Under the pieces are notes generated by a model. It did no database searches, was not told the origin of the DNA, and saw nothing but the letters and a program-made list of their open reading frames with translations. The position numbers and the translations under genes are program-made. Shown piece by piece: positions 9,601-18,644 of a stretch of 64,000 bases of DNA. The stretch comes from Aldehydirespirator sp965220645 (GTDB lineage: Bacteria; Actinomycetota; Acidimicrobiia; Acidimicrobiales; Aldehydirespiratoraceae). The stretch covers positions 2,542,001 to 2,606,000 of the forward strand of contig OZ244836.1 of the NCBI GenBank assembly GCA_965220645.1, read 5' to 3'. Each line of letters begins with the position of its first letter. Position 1 is the first letter of the stretch.

Positions 9601-10194
9601 GACCTGGAGTTGATGGCCGCAGAACTGTGCGCCTATCAGTCCCCGCAGCTGGCTCGCACCCACCTGGACTTCGTGGAGGCCGTGGCCGCGGCCGACGCCG
9701 AGCGGGGCGACGGATCGGGGCGGCTCACCGCGGCCGCGGCCCGCGGCTATTTCAAGCTGCTGGCCTACAAGGACGAGTACGAGGTGCCCAGGCTGATGCT
9801 CGACACCGAAGCCACCGCCGAGGCCCGGGAGCTGGCCGCGGCCACCGGTGGACGGTTGGCCTGGAAGCTGCATCCGCCGACCCTGCGAGCTCTGGGCATG
9901 AGGTCGAAGATCGCGGTGCCGGTCTCGTGGACGCCGGCGATACGACTTCTGGCCTCAATGCGCCGGTTGCGCGGCACCGTCCTCGACGTGTTCTCCTACA
10001 CCGCGGCGCGGCGTGCGGAACGCTCATTGCCGGGCGAGTACCGGGATGCGGTCGAGTCTGACTTGCAGCGGTTGAACCCCCGCGTGTACGACGCGGTGCT
10101 GACCCGAGCCGCTCTGCCCGAGGTCGTGCGGGGCTATGAGCACATCAAGACGGCCGGCGTCGAACAGATGCGATCCGAGCTGAAGCGAGCCTGA
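6604..10194 (+). CDS. Indolepyruvate:ferredoxin oxidoreductase family protein (fused subunits)
   Basis: A single 1196-residue chain of the 2-oxoacid:acceptor oxidoreductase family, which decarboxylates aryl pyruvates to acyl-CoA and reduces ferredoxin. Order: alpha-type pyrimidine-binding region (ISGYPGSPVGG near 50); TPP-binding beta region (GIGCHTM, NIGDGTYFHSG); two cysteine clusters near residues 634-680 (CEGCGDC and CLEGDC) for iron-sulphur centres; then the gamma domain (VGIGGTGVVTVSQIIG near 735) and a C-terminal domain of about 250 residues. The TTG start has GGAGG six bases upstream. Known members of this fused type act in aromatic amino-acid catabolism; the exact substrate here is inference. 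It is transcribed alone. Confidence 0.9.
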   Translation: MTVADTYRLSSRYTDDSGTVFMTGLQALARLPIEQLRADRLAGLHTAAFISGYPGSPVGGYDADVARAIAQAPDLPIVLAPALNEEQAVTAVMGSQLAALRPDARHDGVVGIFYAKAPGVDRAGDALRHAVFAGTDPGGGALVIAGDDPHAKSSTIPSSSAGTLADMHIPVLYPGTPGEALDLGRHAVYLSRATGLWTSLKIVADVADGSGTVHLHPTRIEPQLPTIDGERYVHTPDGRLLTPHTVATEREICEVRHPLAIEYAALNRLNHATVNPADAWIGIVASGITYRELREALRRLGLAHDTDIAATGIRLMCMQMPIPFSPERARNFARGLEEVFVVEEKQPNIESLIKDALYNEARRPRVTGKFDEQDAMLLVGHGGLSADDLLDPLRRRLGQRIGHRLTPSKPPRELIALNSKVARTPYFCSGCPHNRSTKVPDGAAVGAGIGCHTMTLLMDSDGFGDMIGLTCMGQEGAQWIGMAPFVDTPHIFQNIGDGTYFHSGQLAIQGAIAAGVDVTYKLLWNRTVAMTGGQDPQGLIGVAEVCRVLLAQGVARVLITTEDVARYHAADLPAGVDVWPRTRLIEAQEVLAETKGVTVLLHDQQCAAEARRGRKRGTVSVPRQRVFINERICEGCGDCSQISNCLSVQPVETAFGRKTRIDQTTCNLDFSCLEGDCPSFMTVKQPGRLRSWLRGITDRGRGEPERTNAAPAAPADLDDPVPVVPTDELSVRIVGIGGTGVVTVSQIIGTAAMFDGYEVRGLDQIGLSQKAGPVVSDLRLSQDSEADSNRLGAAQADVLLAFDQLGAASPSGLDTAHPERTAVVGSVSRTPTGAMIAHPERTMPSPAELEAVIAAATRADCQHWADAQGVTEALFGNSVTANVFVVGMAVQAGVLPLSPQSVEQAIELNGVAVQSNLEALRWGRTMVARPATVSDAITAGHGRSDRHSGPPGHSDLDPQTAARVRAVAAAAGFDRGAPGADGTSDVDGPQDGGGYRGPVDLELMAAELCAYQSPQLARTHLDFVEAVAAADAERGDGSGRLTAAAARGYFKLLAYKDEYEVPRLMLDTEATAEARELAAATGGRLAWKLHPPTLRALGMRSKIAVPVSWTPAIRLLASMRRLRGTVLDVFSYTAARRAERSLPGEYRDAVESDLQRLNPRVYDAVLTRAALPEVVRGYEHIKTAGVEQMRSELKRA

Positions 10195-10272
10195 TCCGGC
10201 CGCAAGCATCTAGGTGCCGCCTACCAGGGTGTCGCCGATCGAAATGGAGTTGATAGGCTCGTTCCCAACCCA

Positions 10273-13200
10273 ATGGTGACGACGACTGCTACCGCCACCT
10301 TGGACCCACACTTGGCGTTGTCCACGGACTTCACCGAAGCTGTGCGCCGCCATGTCGATGGCCTGGCCAGCGACGCGGACTTGGCGCTCCTGAAGGCCAA
10401 CACCAGGTTGTGGGTTCGAGCCCTCTACCGACTGCTCGACGACGTCGCTGAGTCCATCGACGCCGTCAGGGCCACGGTAAGGGGGCACCAGCGCGCCGTG
10501 ATTGTCACCGATCTGGAGGCGGACTACCGCACCATCGACGCTGTGCTGACAACCCTCGTGGGACCGCCACGGACGCCGTTGGAGAACGGCGCCGGTGGCG
10601 AGTCGCGCGACGCCGGCCACCTCGAGCTGCAGCTGTCGTGGGTGCCGGGCCGGATCATCGCCTGGGTCGCGGGGCCGGGCCGATCGACCGACAGCGGTCC
10701 CGACGTGCTCCGGCGGCTGCGCGACACCGGTGCCGGCACGGTCGAGTGGAGCCAGCATCGCCCAGTGAAGGTCCCCGGTGGCGGGCGGGCCGAGGCGGTG
10801 TCGGCTCCGATCGAGAGTTGCCTCGGGTGGCTCGTCGCCCTGGGCGAGGCAGCCGAGGAGGACGGCATCGGAGCCAGCGTCTCGTGGCTGGGCCTAGTGG
10901 CCGCGCGAGCGGTGAGGCTCGCAGCGCAGGGACGAATGGTTCCCCAGCTCAAGAAGGTCCGTCGCCGTTACCGCCTCGAAGAGGCCGAAGAGGACGGCTC
11001 CAACGGTACTGCCGCAGCGCGCGCCGACAGCGCCACCTACGTGGTGCGCTGGACCCCGGCGCTGGTGGAGTCCGACGTGGTCGCCGCGCTGGCGGAGTCG
11101 CTGCCGGGGGCCGCAGCAGCATTCGAGAACCAGCGAGACGCGACCGCGTTCACCCAGGCCGCTCTGGCCGACATCGTCAACGCCATCGCCACGGAGGCGG
11201 CCGAGCGGCTCGAGGCCCCCGCGCCGCCACCCGTCCCGCGCACGAAGGCCGACGTGGCCGAGACGGCCCTGGCCCGGCTCGACGGCACTCCCTTCGACGT
11301 GCCGAGCCGGCATGCCTCGGACCTGACCCGCCGCCTGGACCAGTGGGCTCGACCGGCAACGGAGTCCTACGATCGCCGTCTGCGCCTGATCGTGCAGCTC
11401 GATCCTCCCGACGACATCGGGGCCTGGCACCTGTCGGTGCTGTCGGAGTCGAGCGTGGGCGAGCTCCAACCGGTTGAGCGAGCCCTGGTGATTGCGTCGC
11501 GGACGAGACGCCAGGCGGTGAAGCACCAGATGTCGCGGCTGGAGCGTCTCTACCCCGAACTGGTGCGGCTGGGGGGCCGCCGCCGCGGAGAGGTGATCCT
11601 CAACGCGGACGAGGCCTGGGAGCTCATGACCGAGACAGGGCACGTCCTGCAAGCCGTCGGATACGACGTGCGGGTCCCGGCGCTGTCGCGCCGCCGGCCC
11701 ACGCCGTCCCTGCGCCTCACGTCGCTGGAGGCCCAGGAAACCGCCGTGGGAGCCCGCCAACTCGCAGATGTCCGCTGGTCGGTCGCCTTCGACGACGTGG
11801 AGCTGACCGCAGCTGAGATCCGCGAGCTGGCCACCCAGGCCCGGCCTCTGGTGAAGAGCCGGGGACGGTGGGTGGAGTTGGACCGCGTCGACCTGAACGA
11901 GGCCGCAGCCGCGCTGGCCGAGCGAGCCGACATGACCCGGCTGACCGGCGCCGACATGCTGCGCCACGCCCTCGGCCTGGAGGGATCGCCCCTGGCCGGG
12001 GGCACGATGCTCGCGGGTGAGGGCTGGGCCGCGGAGCTGGTCCGCGTTGCTCGCCACATACCGGCCGAGCTCCCCACCAAGCCGGACGGCTTCAACGGGA
12101 CGCTACGGACCTACCAGGCCGACGCCCTGATCTGGCTCGGCTTCCTGGAGCAGGCCGGCCTGGGCGGCTGCCTGGCCCTGGACATGGGCCTGGGCAAGAC
12201 GCCGACCATGCTGGCCCACATCTATCTGACTCGCGGCAACGGCCCTTCGCTGGTGGCCGCGCCCCCTGCGGTTGTAGGCAACTGGGCCACCGAGGCGCGC
12301 CGGTTCGTGCCGGATCTGCGCGTGGTCGTACATCACGGCCCCAACCGCACGCCCGCTGACGGGGTGCCGGCCATGGTCGAGAGCGCCGATCTGGTGATCT
12401 CGACCTACGGCACGGCCATGCGCGACCTGGACGTGCTCGAGAAGGTCCCATGGTCAACAGTCGTCCTGGACGAGGCCCAGGCCATCAAGAACCCGGCCAG
12501 CGAGACCGCGCAGCAGCTCCGCCGGCTCGATGCCCGCTGCCGGGTCACGTTGACCGGCACCCCGATCGAGAACGGCCTGGGCGACCTGTGGTCCATCATG
12601 GACTTCTGCAATCCGGGCCTGCTCGGAGCGCGCAATCGCTTCATCGCCGAAATGTCGAGGGTTTCCAAGAAGCCTGCCACCAGCCCCGACGATGCCGCGG
12701 GATCCAACGGTTCGCAGTCGTCAAACGGGTCACAGGCCCTCACCGCGTCTCAGACGGCAGCAACTCCCAAGGCTGCCGCGGCCGGCGAGGGCGCGCTGGC
12801 CGCGCTCAACGGCATTCTCGTGTTCCGCCGGACCAAGGCCGAACCGGCCATCGCCGCCGAGTTGCCCGACCGCATCGACGAGCTCGACGACTGCACGTTG
12901 ACTGCGGAGCAGATCGGGCTCTACCAGGCGGTGCTCGATGAGCTGGTGGCCCGCACCGAGGTGCAGGGAGCCGAGGCCGGACCGGAGCGCAAGGGAGCGG
13001 TCTTGGCCGCCATCACCGCTCTGAAGCAGATCTGCAACCACCCGGTCAACTACGAAGACGACGGCGGTGCCCTGGACGGACGATCGGGCAAGCTGGCCCG
13101 GCTGGAGCAGATCATGGCCCAGGTTTTCGCGGCGGGGGAGCGGATGCTGATCTTCACCCACTTCGCCACCTGGGGAGAGCGGCTGGCGGCCCATCTCAGC

Positions 13201-13665
13201 GAGCGCGCCGGACTGAACATCAGGTGCTACCACGGCGGCTTGGCTCGCGGCGCCCGCGACCGGTTGGTGCAGTCGTTCCAGAAGGAACGTGGACCCGGGG
13301 CGTTGGTGCTGTCGCTGAAGGCCGGCGGCACCGGACTGAACCTGACCGCGGCCAACCATGTCGTGCTCTATGACCGCTGGTGGAACCCAGCAGTGGAGGA
13401 CCAGGCCCGCGACCGGGCATGGCGCATCGGTCAGCGCAACACGGTGGTGTGCCACCGCTTGGTATGCCCCGGGACCGTGGACGAGCGGGTCGAGGAGGTC
13501 GTGGCGGGCAAGCGTCGCATCGCCGACATGGTGCTGCCCAAGTCCTCCTCTGTGGGCGACCTCAACAGCGACCAGTTGCGGGCCGCGCTCGGCATCGATC
13601 CAGACCTGCTGCTCATCGACGAGAACGGTGACAACGGGTCCCACGAGACCCGGGATCGCGCGTGA
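10273..13665 (+). CDS. SNF2-family DEAD/DEAH helicase
   Basis: A 1130-residue ATP-dependent DNA translocase. The first 600 or so residues are an N-terminal region with the SNF2-associated domain seen in bacterial members. The ATPase core then has Walker A DMGLGKT near 638, VLDEAQAIKNP near 730 and LTGTPIENGLGDLWS. The second lobe ends in RWWNPAVEDQARDRAWRIGQ near 1030. A low-complexity Ser/Asn/Ala insert near 815-840 separates the lobes. The ATG is preceded by a TAGGCT box 13 bases upstream. Its role (repair, transcription or defence) cannot be read from sequence. The downstream gene overlaps it at GTGA and is probably a partner. Confidence 0.9.
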   Translation: MVTTTATATLDPHLALSTDFTEAVRRHVDGLASDADLALLKANTRLWVRALYRLLDDVAESIDAVRATVRGHQRAVIVTDLEADYRTIDAVLTTLVGPPRTPLENGAGGESRDAGHLELQLSWVPGRIIAWVAGPGRSTDSGPDVLRRLRDTGAGTVEWSQHRPVKVPGGGRAEAVSAPIESCLGWLVALGEAAEEDGIGASVSWLGLVAARAVRLAAQGRMVPQLKKVRRRYRLEEAEEDGSNGTAAARADSATYVVRWTPALVESDVVAALAESLPGAAAAFENQRDATAFTQAALADIVNAIATEAAERLEAPAPPPVPRTKADVAETALARLDGTPFDVPSRHASDLTRRLDQWARPATESYDRRLRLIVQLDPPDDIGAWHLSVLSESSVGELQPVERALVIASRTRRQAVKHQMSRLERLYPELVRLGGRRRGEVILNADEAWELMTETGHVLQAVGYDVRVPALSRRRPTPSLRLTSLEAQETAVGARQLADVRWSVAFDDVELTAAEIRELATQARPLVKSRGRWVELDRVDLNEAAAALAERADMTRLTGADMLRHALGLEGSPLAGGTMLAGEGWAAELVRVARHIPAELPTKPDGFNGTLRTYQADALIWLGFLEQAGLGGCLALDMGLGKTPTMLAHIYLTRGNGPSLVAAPPAVVGNWATEARRFVPDLRVVVHHGPNRTPADGVPAMVESADLVISTYGTAMRDLDVLEKVPWSTVVLDEAQAIKNPASETAQQLRRLDARCRVTLTGTPIENGLGDLWSIMDFCNPGLLGARNRFIAEMSRVSKKPATSPDDAAGSNGSQSSNGSQALTASQTAATPKAAAAGEGALAALNGILVFRRTKAEPAIAAELPDRIDELDDCTLTAEQIGLYQAVLDELVARTEVQGAEAGPERKGAVLAAITALKQICNHPVNYEDDGGALDGRSGKLARLEQIMAQVFAAGERMLIFTHFATWGERLAAHLSERAGLNIRCYHGGLARGARDRLVQSFQKERGPGALVLSLKAGGTGLNLTAANHVVLYDRWWNPAVEDQARDRAWRIGQRNTVVCHRLVCPGTVDERVEEVVAGKRRIADMVLPKSSSVGDLNSDQLRAALGIDPDLLLIDENGDNGSHETRDRA

Positions 13666-13973
13666 CTGCGACCAACGGCGCCGACGCTCGCAGGCGGTCC
13701 CGGCGAGGTAGGGGCAAGGGCACGGCCCCGGGATCAGCCAAGACCTCCAGCGACTTCTGGGGCTCCGCAGAGAAGCTGCCCTCGGTGGAGGAAGTGACGG
13801 TCTCGACCGATCCATCCGCGGTGGTCCGATCCTTGGGCCGGCCCCCGTTCCCCGGCCATGAGGCCGTCAGCGAGTACTACCTGAGAGCCGTGTACGAGAA
13901 CACCGCCAAGCTCGCCGAGGTGCTGGCTACCGCAGGGGATTTGCTGTCGGAGTCCCCCAACGCCGAGGGCTAG
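13662..13973 (+). CDS. Small protein coupled to the SNF2 helicase
   Basis: 103 residues starting at a GTG that overlaps the helicase stop (GTGA). The first 30 residues are Arg/Gly-rich and probably disordered or nucleic-acid binding. The rest is acidic and helical, with AVSEYYLRAVYENTAKLAEV as its clearest helix. I do not recognise a family. Tight coupling suggests a partner or accessory of the helicase. The 129-base gap that follows holds a TTGACA (near 14010) with no matching -10, and the TATTCT box of the next operon. Confidence 0.6.
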   Translation: MTATNGADARRRSRRGRGKGTAPGSAKTSSDFWGSAEKLPSVEEVTVSTDPSAVVRSLGRPPFPGHEAVSEYYLRAVYENTAKLAEVLATAGDLLSESPNAEG

Positions 13974-14091
13974 TACCCACGGTTGCTAGGGTGGCGACGG
14001 GTCTCTGTGTTGACAGCCACGCCGTCGCGCGTCAAGCATTGGCGGATGCCCAAACGTTTGTCCCTCACTTAAGAGCTTCTCCAATGCCCTG

Positions 14092-14097
14092 TATTCT
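14092..14097 (+). promoter_or_regulatory. -10 box (TATTCT) of the ABC importer operon
   Basis: TATTCT ends five bases before the ATG at 14103, consistent with a leaderless or nearly leaderless message for the four-gene importer operon. Confidence 0.45.
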
Positions 14098-14102
14098 GCC
14101 GG

Positions 14103-15341
14103 ATGCCCAGTAGCACGAGTGTGAGGTCGCGCCGGGCCACGCTCGCTCGCGTGGGCGGGATCACCGTCGGCGGGTCGGCGGTTCTCCTCGCCCTGCTGAT
14201 CGGGGCGGCCATGATCCTCGGCCTGGGCGCCAACCCGCTCGAGGGCTACAAGGAGTTGCTTGCCGGCGCGTTCGGAGGCACGCAGGAGCTCTCCGAATCA
14301 GCCGCCAAAGCCATGCCTCTGCTGCTGGTGGGCACCGGAATCTGCGTCGCCTTCCGGGCCAAGGTGATCAACATCGGCGGCGAGGGCCAGATCATCGCCG
14401 GCGGGTTGCTGTCCACCATCACCGCGCTGGCGGTTCCCGATCTGCCGGCGATCATCCTCATCCCGCTGGTGCTCTTCATGGGACTGGTAGGTGGCGCCAT
14501 CTGGGGCGGCATTCCCGGCGCGCTCAAGGCTTATCTGGGCGTAAACGAGATCCTGTCCACGATCATGCTCAACCTCGTGGCCGTGCAGCTGTTCAACTAC
14601 CTGCTCCGGGCCCCGCTGATGGATCCCAAGCAGATCGAGCTCGGCACCAGAATCCCCCAGACCAAGCGCCTGTCGGAGAACGCAGACCTGCCGATACTGA
14701 TCGAGGGCACCCGCCTGCACCTGGGTGTGGTCGTGGCCCTCATCGCAGCGGCCGTCGCCTGGTTCTTCCTGTGGCGCACCACCACCGGCTACCGGGTGCG
14801 CGCCGTGGGCGCAAGCGCTCCTGCGGCCCGCTACGCGGGGATGCCGGTGAAGCGCATGACCATGCTCGCGCTCACGATCAGCGGTGCGCTGTGCGGCCTG
14901 GCCGGAGCCTGCCTGGTGTTCGGGAGCGAGACCCACCGCCTGCAGACCGAGGGCTTCGCCACCGGCTTCACCGGCTCGGCCGGCTTCAACGGCATCGTGG
15001 CTGCGCTGTTCGGCGGCCTGCACCCGCTGTTCACGATCCCGTCGTCGTTCCTGTTCGGCGGCCTGCTGGTCGGGGCCAACGCGATGCAGCGGGCCATCCA
15101 GATCCCAGTGGACCTCGTGATCGGGCTCAACGGCCTGATCGTCGTGTTCGTGGTGAGCAGCAACACGCTGCGCGAGCGGCTGTCGCGCTACATGTCCATA
15201 GCCGGCGAGGCGGCCGAGCACGAGGATGCGGCCGGGCACGAGGCCGCGGCCGCCGGTGAAGCCGCTCCGTCCGAACCCGCAAGCGCAGGCGCGCCGGCGG
15301 AGGGGGACGACTCGAGCGGCACCCTGGAGAGCGAACCGTGA
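14103..15341 (+). CDS. ABC transporter permease, nucleoside/BMP type (first subunit)
   Basis: Inner-membrane permease of the family that pairs with BMP (PnrA-like) substrate-binding lipoproteins; known relatives import nucleosides. The 412 residues have around nine or ten hydrophobic segments and the family motifs INIGGEGQIIAG and NEILSTIMLN. The last 50 residues form an Ala/Glu/Pro-rich cytoplasmic tail that is not part of the core fold. The ATG at 14103 is the first after a TATTCT box. The gene overlaps the second permease at GTGA. Confidence 0.88.
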   Translation: MPSSTSVRSRRATLARVGGITVGGSAVLLALLIGAAMILGLGANPLEGYKELLAGAFGGTQELSESAAKAMPLLLVGTGICVAFRAKVINIGGEGQIIAGGLLSTITALAVPDLPAIILIPLVLFMGLVGGAIWGGIPGALKAYLGVNEILSTIMLNLVAVQLFNYLLRAPLMDPKQIELGTRIPQTKRLSENADLPILIEGTRLHLGVVVALIAAAVAWFFLWRTTTGYRVRAVGASAPAARYAGMPVKRMTMLALTISGALCGLAGACLVFGSETHRLQTEGFATGFTGSAGFNGIVAALFGGLHPLFTIPSSFLFGGLLVGANAMQRAIQIPVDLVIGLNGLIVVFVVSSNTLRERLSRYMSIAGEAAEHEDAAGHEAAAAGEAAPSEPASAGAPAEGDDSSGTLESEP

Positions 15342-16273
15342 CCGACTTCATCACCGTCACGTTCACGGTGGCCACATTCGCCTCGGGCGTCAGGCTGGCC
15401 ACCCCCTACCTGCTCGCGGCTCTGGGCGAGACGCTCGGACAACGCAGCGGCGTGCTGAACCTCGGCGTGGACGGTGTGATGCTGCTGGGCGCGTTCTTCT
15501 CCTACTGGGCCGTGCTCCAGACCGACAGCATCACCGTGGGGCTGCTCGTCGGGATCGGAACGGGCCTGCTGATGGGTGTCGTGTACGCCACTGTCACTGT
15601 GGTGTTCCGGGCCGAGCAGGGCATCAGCGGGATCGGGATATTCCTCTTCGGGCTGGGCATGAGCGCGTTGCTGTTCGAGGAGTGGGTGGGCACGCCGCGT
15701 CCCATCTCGAGCTTCGACAAACTGGCCATCCCGCTGCTGTCGGACATCCCGAAGATCGGCGACATGTTCTTCAACCACAACCTGCTCGTCTACGTGTCGA
15801 TGCTGCTGGTGCCGGGACTGACCCTGCTGGTGAACCGCACCACCTTCGGACTCAACGTCCGCGCCGTGGGCGAGACACCCGAAGCCGCCGACAGCCTCGG
15901 CGTCTCCGTGGCTTGGACCCGCGCCACCTGCATCCTCATCGGCAACGGGCTGGCCGGGCTGGCCGGAGCCGCGCTGGCCATCGAGATCGGGATCTTCCAG
16001 CACAACCTCACCAACCAGATCGGCTTCATCGCCATCGCCCTCGTGTACTTCGGAGCGTGGCGACCCACCGGTGTGGTGGCCGGATCGCTCCTGTACGGGT
16101 TGGTCACCTCGACCGTCAACCAGTGGAAGACCGCGGGCCTCGTGACCGGCGCGGCCTCCAGCTTCACGACCATGGCTCCCGCGTTGCTCACCATCATCGC
16201 GTTGGTGGTGATCGCGCGCCGCACTGCCGCCCAGCCCGCGGCGCTCACACTGCCGTTCGTGAGGGGCCACTGA
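15338..16273 (+). CDS. ABC transporter permease, nucleoside/BMP type (second subunit)
   Basis: The second membrane subunit of the importer, 311 residues with about eight hydrophobic segments. The family motifs SGVLNLGVDGVMLLGAF near 42 and VRAVGETPEAADSLG near 180 are clear. The GTG overlaps the stop of the first permease, so the two are coupled and probably made in equal amounts. The gap to the lipoprotein gene holds the inverted repeat CCCGAT-CA-ATCGGG at 16329-16342 and an AGGAGG ribosome site. Confidence 0.88.
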   Translation: MTDFITVTFTVATFASGVRLATPYLLAALGETLGQRSGVLNLGVDGVMLLGAFFSYWAVLQTDSITVGLLVGIGTGLLMGVVYATVTVVFRAEQGISGIGIFLFGLGMSALLFEEWVGTPRPISSFDKLAIPLLSDIPKIGDMFFNHNLLVYVSMLLVPGLTLLVNRTTFGLNVRAVGETPEAADSLGVSVAWTRATCILIGNGLAGLAGAALAIEIGIFQHNLTNQIGFIAIALVYFGAWRPTGVVAGSLLYGLVTSTVNQWKTAGLVTGAASSFTTMAPALLTIIALVVIARRTAAQPAALTLPFVRGH

Positions 16274-16328
16274 TGGCAGCCCCGGCATCCCGCGACGCCA
16301 GGCCATAAAGTCACCCAAGAGAAAGATG

Positions 16329-16342
16329 CCCGATCAATCGGG
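16329..16342. repeat. Small inverted repeat before the lipoprotein gene
   Basis: CCCGAT-CA-ATCGGG could form a six-pair hairpin between the permease and lipoprotein genes. It may adjust the ratio of upstream to downstream message. There is no T run. Confidence 0.3.
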
Positions 16343-16369
16343 ACCGTAACCCAGGAGGGACAACTGACA

Positions 16370-18607
16370 ATGACGAAACGATTGCGATGGGTAGTCATCG
16401 TGTTCGCTGTATTCGGGCTGATCGCAGCCTCATGCGGCGACGACGATGACGACGCTGCGGACGCTGACACCGCAGCCGCTCAGGCCGAAGCAGAAGCAGC
16501 CGCCGCCGAGGCCGAAGCAGAAGCCGCAGCCGCCGATGCCGCGGCCGCCGCCGCTCAGGCAGAGGCCGATGCCGCGGCCGCCAGGGCCGAGGAGGCTGCT
16601 GATGCCGCAGCCGCGGCCGAAGCAGCCCTAGATGAGGCCATGGCTGCGGCCGAGGGGACAGTGGACCCCGAGGTCGTCGCCGAACTCGAGGCGGCACTGG
16701 AAGCAGCTGAGGCCGAAGCAGCCGCAGCCGAGGCCGAGGCAGCCGCAGCCGCAGCCGCGGCAGAGGAGGCCGCTGCTGCCGCCGCAGCAGCCGCAGCCGA
16801 ACCGGCAGAGACTGAGGCAGGGCCGTTGCGGGCTGCGGTGGTGACACCCAGCGCGGAGAACGACCTGGCCTTCAGCCAGTCCATCGTCGACGCCCTGCAC
16901 CGCATGCAGGACGCCGGGCTGCTGAGCGAGGTCGCGATCACGCCGGGCACCTTCATCGTCGAGGACGCCGGTGTAGCGCTGCGCAACTACGCCGAGGAGG
17001 GCTATGACCTGGTCATCGCCCACGGCTCCCAGTACGGCGGCCTGCTCGAGGAGATCGCACCCAACTTCCCCGACACCGCCTTCGCGTGGGGAACCTCGGT
17101 GGAGACCTTCGGCCAGGCCAACATCTCGGCCTACACCACCAGATCGGACCAGGGCGGCTACGCCATGGGGCTCATGGCAGCCAGGCTCGCCGGTGGCGCC
17201 CCGATTGGGATCGTCGGCCCGATCGAGGTCGGCGACGCCAAGCTGTTCGTGGACGGCTTCGCAGCCGGTGTGGAGGCCGGCGGCGGTACCGCCAGCGCGG
17301 TGTACACCGACTCCTTCGCCGACGTGCAACTGGCTGCCGAGGCGGCCCAGTCCTTCATCGACAACGGCCACGCGGTGCTCACCGGCACGGCCCAGATGAC
17401 GGTTGGCGCCATCGGCGTCGCCCGCGAGAACAACATCCCGTGGTTCGGCACCCAGTCCAACCAGACCAGCGTGGCGCCCGAGATCGTGGTGGCCAACCAG
17501 GTCTACAAGTGGGACGTGGTCCTCGACGACCTGGTGCGCGACATCCAGCAAGGCTCGATGGGCGGAAGCTCGTACACCATCGACTTCGCCAACGGCGGGC
17601 TCGTGATCGAGTACAACGACGCCTACAACCTGGGTGACGACGTGCGAGCCGTCGGCGACGCGGCCGTGGCCAACTTCACGGCCGGCGGAGCAGCCGGCGA
17701 AGAGGTCCTCGACGCCGAACCGCTGCGGGCTGCGGTGGTTACACCCAGCGCGGAGAACGACCTGGCCTTCAGCCAGTCCATCGTCGACGCCCTGCACCGC
17801 ATGGCCGAGGCGGGGCTGCTGAGCGAGGTCGCGATCACGCCGGGCACCTTCATCGTCGAGGACGCCGGGGTAGCGCTGCGCAACTACGCCGAGGAGGGCT
17901 ATGACCTGGTCATCGCCCACGGCTCCCAGTACGGCGGCCTGCTCGAGGAGATCGCACCCAACTTCCCCGACACCGCCTTCGCGTGGGGAACCTCGGTGGA
18001 GACCTTCGGCCAGGCCAACATCTCGGCCTACACCACAAGATCGGACCAGGGCGGCTACGCCATGGGACTCGCCGCGGCCGTGATCGCGGGCGGCTCCCCG
18101 GTTGGGATCGTCGGCCCGATCGAGGTGGGCGACGCCAAGCTGTACGTGGACGGCTTCAGAGCCGGTGTGGAGGCCGGCGGGGGCACCGCCAACGCGGTGT
18201 ACACCGACTCCTTCGCCGATGTGCAGCTGGCCGCGGAGGCGGCCCAGTCCTTCATCGACAACGGCCACGCGGTGCTCACCGGCACGGCCCAGATGACGGT
18301 CGGCGCCATCGGCGTCGCCCGCGAGAGCAGCGTCCCCTGGTTCGGCACCCAGTCCAACCAGACCTCGGTAGGCCCCGAAGTGGTGGTGGCCAACCAGGTC
18401 TACAAGTGGGACGTGGTCCTCGACGATCTGGTGCGCGACATCCAGAGGGGCTCGATGGGCGGAAGCTCGTACACGATCGAATTCGCCAACGGCGGGCTCG
18501 TGATCGAGTACAACGACGCCTACGACCTGTCCGCGGATGCCCGCGCGGCCATCGAGGGCGCGGTAGCGGGCTTCACGGACGGCTCGCTGTCGACCGGCGT
18601 CGGCTGA
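16370..18607 (+). CDS. BMP-family substrate-binding lipoprotein with duplicated binding domain
   Basis: Extracytoplasmic binding protein of the importer, 745 residues, about twice the usual length. A signal peptide ends in a lipobox (LIAASC, Cys22) followed by an Asp run. Residues 30-150 are an Ala/Glu repeat, probably a long coiled coil or spacer. Two BMP domains follow, at about 152-450 and 451-745. They are offset by exactly 897 bases and nearly identical in DNA and protein; LMAARLAGGAPIG against LAAAVIAGGSPVG is one of few changed spots. Both keep AAVVTPSAENDLAFSQS and WFGTQSNQTS, so both may bind ligand. Start: ATG with AGGAGG ten bases upstream. Confidence 0.92.
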   Translation: MTKRLRWVVIVFAVFGLIAASCGDDDDDAADADTAAAQAEAEAAAAEAEAEAAAADAAAAAAQAEADAAAARAEEAADAAAAAEAALDEAMAAAEGTVDPEVVAELEAALEAAEAEAAAAEAEAAAAAAAAEEAAAAAAAAAAEPAETEAGPLRAAVVTPSAENDLAFSQSIVDALHRMQDAGLLSEVAITPGTFIVEDAGVALRNYAEEGYDLVIAHGSQYGGLLEEIAPNFPDTAFAWGTSVETFGQANISAYTTRSDQGGYAMGLMAARLAGGAPIGIVGPIEVGDAKLFVDGFAAGVEAGGGTASAVYTDSFADVQLAAEAAQSFIDNGHAVLTGTAQMTVGAIGVARENNIPWFGTQSNQTSVAPEIVVANQVYKWDVVLDDLVRDIQQGSMGGSSYTIDFANGGLVIEYNDAYNLGDDVRAVGDAAVANFTAGGAAGEEVLDAEPLRAAVVTPSAENDLAFSQSIVDALHRMAEAGLLSEVAITPGTFIVEDAGVALRNYAEEGYDLVIAHGSQYGGLLEEIAPNFPDTAFAWGTSVETFGQANISAYTTRSDQGGYAMGLAAAVIAGGSPVGIVGPIEVGDAKLYVDGFRAGVEAGGGTANAVYTDSFADVQLAAEAAQSFIDNGHAVLTGTAQMTVGAIGVARESSVPWFGTQSNQTSVGPEVVVANQVYKWDVVLDDLVRDIQRGSMGGSSYTIEFANGGLVIEYNDAYDLSADARAAIEGAVAGFTDGSLSTGVG
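16823..18524 (+). repeat. Tandem intragenic duplication, period 897 bases
   Basis: Unit 1 runs from about 16823 to 17625 and unit 2 from 17720 to 18524, in the same frame. Long stretches are base-for-base identical and differences cluster in a few short windows. The duplication is therefore recent, or kept alike by gene conversion. Confidence 0.9.
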
Positions 18608-18644
18608 GCCGCATCCGGACGCCGAATGGGCTAGAGGCCATCAG

